NCBI RefSeq assembly: GCF_025758695.1
Contig: NZ_JANJQP010000004.1
Location: 1 to 64,000 of the forward strand
DNA length: 64,000 bases
Source: Oenococcus kitaharae
GTDB lineage: Bacteria > Bacillota > Bacilli > Lactobacillales > Lactobacillaceae
Reading direction: 5' to 3'
Under the pieces are notes generated by a model. The model saw nothing but the letters and a program-made list of their open reading frames with translations, was not told the origin of the DNA and made no database searches. Positions 62,020-64,000 of this stretch are shown piece by piece (the first letter of the stretch is position 1; each line of letters starts with the position of its first letter). A program made the translations under genes and the position numbers.

Positions 62020-64000
62020 ATGACTGATAAAAAGAAATTTTACATAACCACACCGATCTACTATCCATCCGGAAAATTACAATTAGGAAACACTTATACA
62101 ACAGTGCTTGCCGATGCAACGGCACGTTTTCATCGTGCTTTAGGCGAGGATGTCTTTTTCCTGACTGGTACCGATGAACACGGTCTGAAGATTCAACAAA
62201 AGGCCGAAGCTTCCGGAAAAAGCGAAATGGCTTATCTGGATGAAATGGCGGCTGGCATTAAAAAATTGTGGAAACTGATGGACATTTCCTATGACAAATT
62301 CATCCGGACGACTGATGAGTATCATGAGAAAGCTGTTCAGCATATTTTCAAAAAATTTATGGATGAAGGTGATATCTATAAAGGTGAATATGTGGGTTGG
62401 TATTCTGTATCCGACGAAGAGTATTTTACCGAATCGCAGCTGGCTGAAGTTTACCGCGATGAGAATGGCAAAGTGACAGGCGGTAAAGCGCCATCCGGAC
62501 ACGAAGTGCAGCTGGTCAAAGAAGAGACTTATTTCTTCAAGATGAGCAAATATGCTGATTGGCTTTTGCAGTATTATTCTGATCACCCTGAATTTTTGCA
62601 GCCGGAAAGCCGCATGAATGAAATGATTACGAACTTCATTAAACCGGGCTTAGAAGACTTGGCTGTGACACGCACCAGCTTCAATTGGGGCGTGCCGGTG
62701 CCTGGCGATGAAAGACACGTTATTTATGTCTGGATTGACGCCTTGTCCAACTATATTACGGCTTTAGGCTATGATCCAGATTTGGGCGGCTTTGATCAGC
62801 AGCCGGACTTATTCAAAAAGTTCTGGCCGGCCGATGTCCAATTAGTTGGAAAAGAAATTGTCCGTTTTCACACGATTTACTGGCCGATTATGCTGCATGC
62901 TTTGGGATTGCCTTTGCCCGGCGAAGTCTTAGGCCACGGCTGGCTTGTCATGAAAAACGGGAAAATGTCTAAATCCAAGGGTAATGTTATTTATCCTGAG
63001 ACACTAGAAAGCCGCTATGGTTTGGATGCGGTTCGTTACTACCTATTGCGCAGTATGCCATTTGGCAACGATGGTGTGTTCTCACCTGAAGATTTTGTTA
63101 ACCGCGTCAATTTTGATCTCGCTAATGATTTGGGCAACTTGCTGAATCGTACGGTTTCGATGATTAACCGTTATGAAAATGGCCATATTCCAGCGCTGGG
63201 GCATGCAGCTGATTCGGACGCTGATTTAGAAGAAACAGCAGCACAAGCTATTGAAAACTTCAAAAGCGAGATGGCACAGATCCATACGGCGGATGCTTTG
63301 GAAGCTGTCTGGACGTTAATTCGCCGAACGAATAAATACATTGATGAGACACAGCCCTGGGTGCTGGATAAAAATGGCGATCAAACAGCTTTGGATGACG
63401 TCATGGCCCATCTGACCGCCTCGCTGCGTGTTGCCGGCAGCCTGCTGCAGCCGGTTCTGACACAATCGCCAGCTAAGATTTTCCAGCAATTAGGATTAAA
63501 GGACGTGCCCCCAATTGCCGACCTGTCTTTTGCCGATCTGCCTGAAAATGCGACTGTCGCGGCCAAGGCGGTTCCTTTGTTTCCACGCTTGGATGTTAAA
63601 AAAGAAGTTGCCTTTATTTCTTCTCTTGTCCAAAAAGATACGAAGGGCAAAGGACGTGCCCATATGGAAGCAGCTAAAGAAAAGGCGCGTGAAGAAGAAC
63701 AGCAGCCAGAAATTGTCTATGATGATTTTGCCAAATTGCGTTTGATTGCTGGGAAAATCAAATCGGGCGAGTTCTTAGCGAATTCCAAGAAATTGATTAA
63801 ATGGCAAATTGATGATGGCAGCGAAAAGGGCCGTCAAATCTTATCGGGAATTCGTGAATGGTATCCGGATCCTTCTGTCCTAGTGGGCAAGACGGTCGTG
63901 ATCGTTGCCAACTTGAAGGCAAGAAAAATGGCTGGTGAAATCAGCCAAGGTATGATTTTATGTGCGGAAAACAGTGATGGGAACGTGATGGTCACCCAGC
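62020..64000 (+). CDS. metG: Methionyl-tRNA synthetase, 5' part (runs off the window)
   Basis: The frame is open from 62020 to the window end, about 660 codons. Class I motifs: YITTPIYYPSGKLQLGN (HIGH region), TGTDEHGLK, and KMSKSKGN (about residue 312). The connective peptide around GWYSVSDEEYF lacks zinc-binding cysteines, so it is of the zinc-free type. A C-terminal tRNA-binding (EMAP-like) domain begins near residue 565 (YDDFAKLRLIAGKI) and continues past the end. It charges initiator and elongator tRNA-Met. Confidence 0.95.
   Translation, partial: MTDKKKFYITTPIYYPSGKLQLGNTYTTVLADATARFHRALGEDVFFLTGTDEHGLKIQQKAEASGKSEMAYLDEMAAGIKKLWKLMDISYDKFIRTTDEYHEKAVQHIFKKFMDEGDIYKGEYVGWYSVSDEEYFTESQLAEVYRDENGKVTGGKAPSGHEVQLVKEETYFFKMSKYADWLLQYYSDHPEFLQPESRMNEMITNFIKPGLEDLAVTRTSFNWGVPVPGDERHVIYVWIDALSNYITALGYDPDLGGFDQQPDLFKKFWPADVQLVGKEIVRFHTIYWPIMLHALGLPLPGEVLGHGWLVMKNGKMSKSKGNVIYPETLESRYGLDAVRYYLLRSMPFGNDGVFSPEDFVNRVNFDLANDLGNLLNRTVSMINRYENGHIPALGHAADSDADLEETAAQAIENFKSEMAQIHTADALEAVWTLIRRTNKYIDETQPWVLDKNGDQTALDDVMAHLTASLRVAGSLLQPVLTQSPAKIFQQLGLKDVPPIADLSFADLPENATVAAKAVPLFPRLDVKKEVAFISSLVQKDTKGKGRAHMEAAKEKAREEEQQPEIVYDDFAKLRLIAGKIKSGEFLANSKKLIKWQIDDGSEKGRQILSGIREWYPDPSVLVGKTVVIVANLKARKMAGEISQGMILCAENSDGNVMVTQ

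Noticed and set aside
1-64000. CRISPR array or restriction/defence island
   Set aside because: No regularly spaced repeats, cas, methylase, nuclease or abortive-infection genes were recognised.

Overview
The window looks like chromosome from a heterofermentative lactic acid bacterium of the Oenococcus/Leuconostoc group, most likely Oenococcus. Reasons: a full-length phosphoketolase, the short archaeal-type PEP carboxylase, class II HMG-CoA reductase, RNA polymerase delta subunit, type B L31, a T-box leader on tyrS, cre sites, and a low-GC coding style with AAGGAG ribosome sites. I see no rRNA, CRISPR array, intact insertion sequence or prophage.

Layout. 1-1970 is a decayed accessory stretch (a possible transposase tail, a row of hairpins, small ORFs) ending at a tRNA-Ala(CGC). 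2099-4786 (minus) carries tyrS with its T-box, a membrane metalloprotease-like protein and a YbaK deacylase. 4939-7392 is phosphoketolase under a perfect cre. 7567-17909 is a sugar locus that I read as a beta-1,2-glucooligosaccharide (sophorooligosaccharide) system: GH3 glucosidase, GH94-type oligoglucan phosphorylase, ABC binding protein and two permeases, LacI regulator, esterase. Both promoters of this locus have a cre over the -35 and the same GAAACGTTTC operator just after the predicted start. 18138-18743 is a dead ABC ATPase gene.

18776-22803 holds asparaginase, an amino-acid ABC binding-protein/permease fusion, and a FetAB-like pair. 22944-28049 is an envelope-stress style operon: two ABC modules, a YtrA-type GntR regulator with a 9+3+9 operator, and a PAP2 phosphatase. 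28069-33294 is a tightly overlapping run trpS-mvaA-ppcA-sirtuin-CDF exporter. 33403-39653 is a metal/peroxide block: mntH, usp, two VIT-family transporters, a domain-permuted AhpF-like reductase and ahpC. Its two outer transcription units (mntH and ahpC-reductase) begin with the same ~70-nt structured leader, the most interesting item in the window.

39699-48041 is mostly housekeeping: HD phosphohydrolase, DUF1934, rpoE, pyrG with a GGGC-start attenuator, murA with an Asp in place of the catalytic Cys, rpmE2, a C69 dipeptidase and an aldo/keto reductase. 48219-54711 is an alpha-galactoside/sucrose locus (GH36, GPH transporter, small protein, LacI regulator, sucrose phosphorylase). 54743-61954 has an HD hydrolase, a TetR/ABC exporter pair, an MFS transporter with a divergent Rgg-like regulator and an amino-acid permease. 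The window ends inside metG.

Across the window most genes have a strong Shine-Dalgarno, but at least seven have none and instead a TANNAT hexamer 6-8 nt before the start codon, which suggests leaderless transcripts. All functional calls come from reading the translated sequence; no database search was run.
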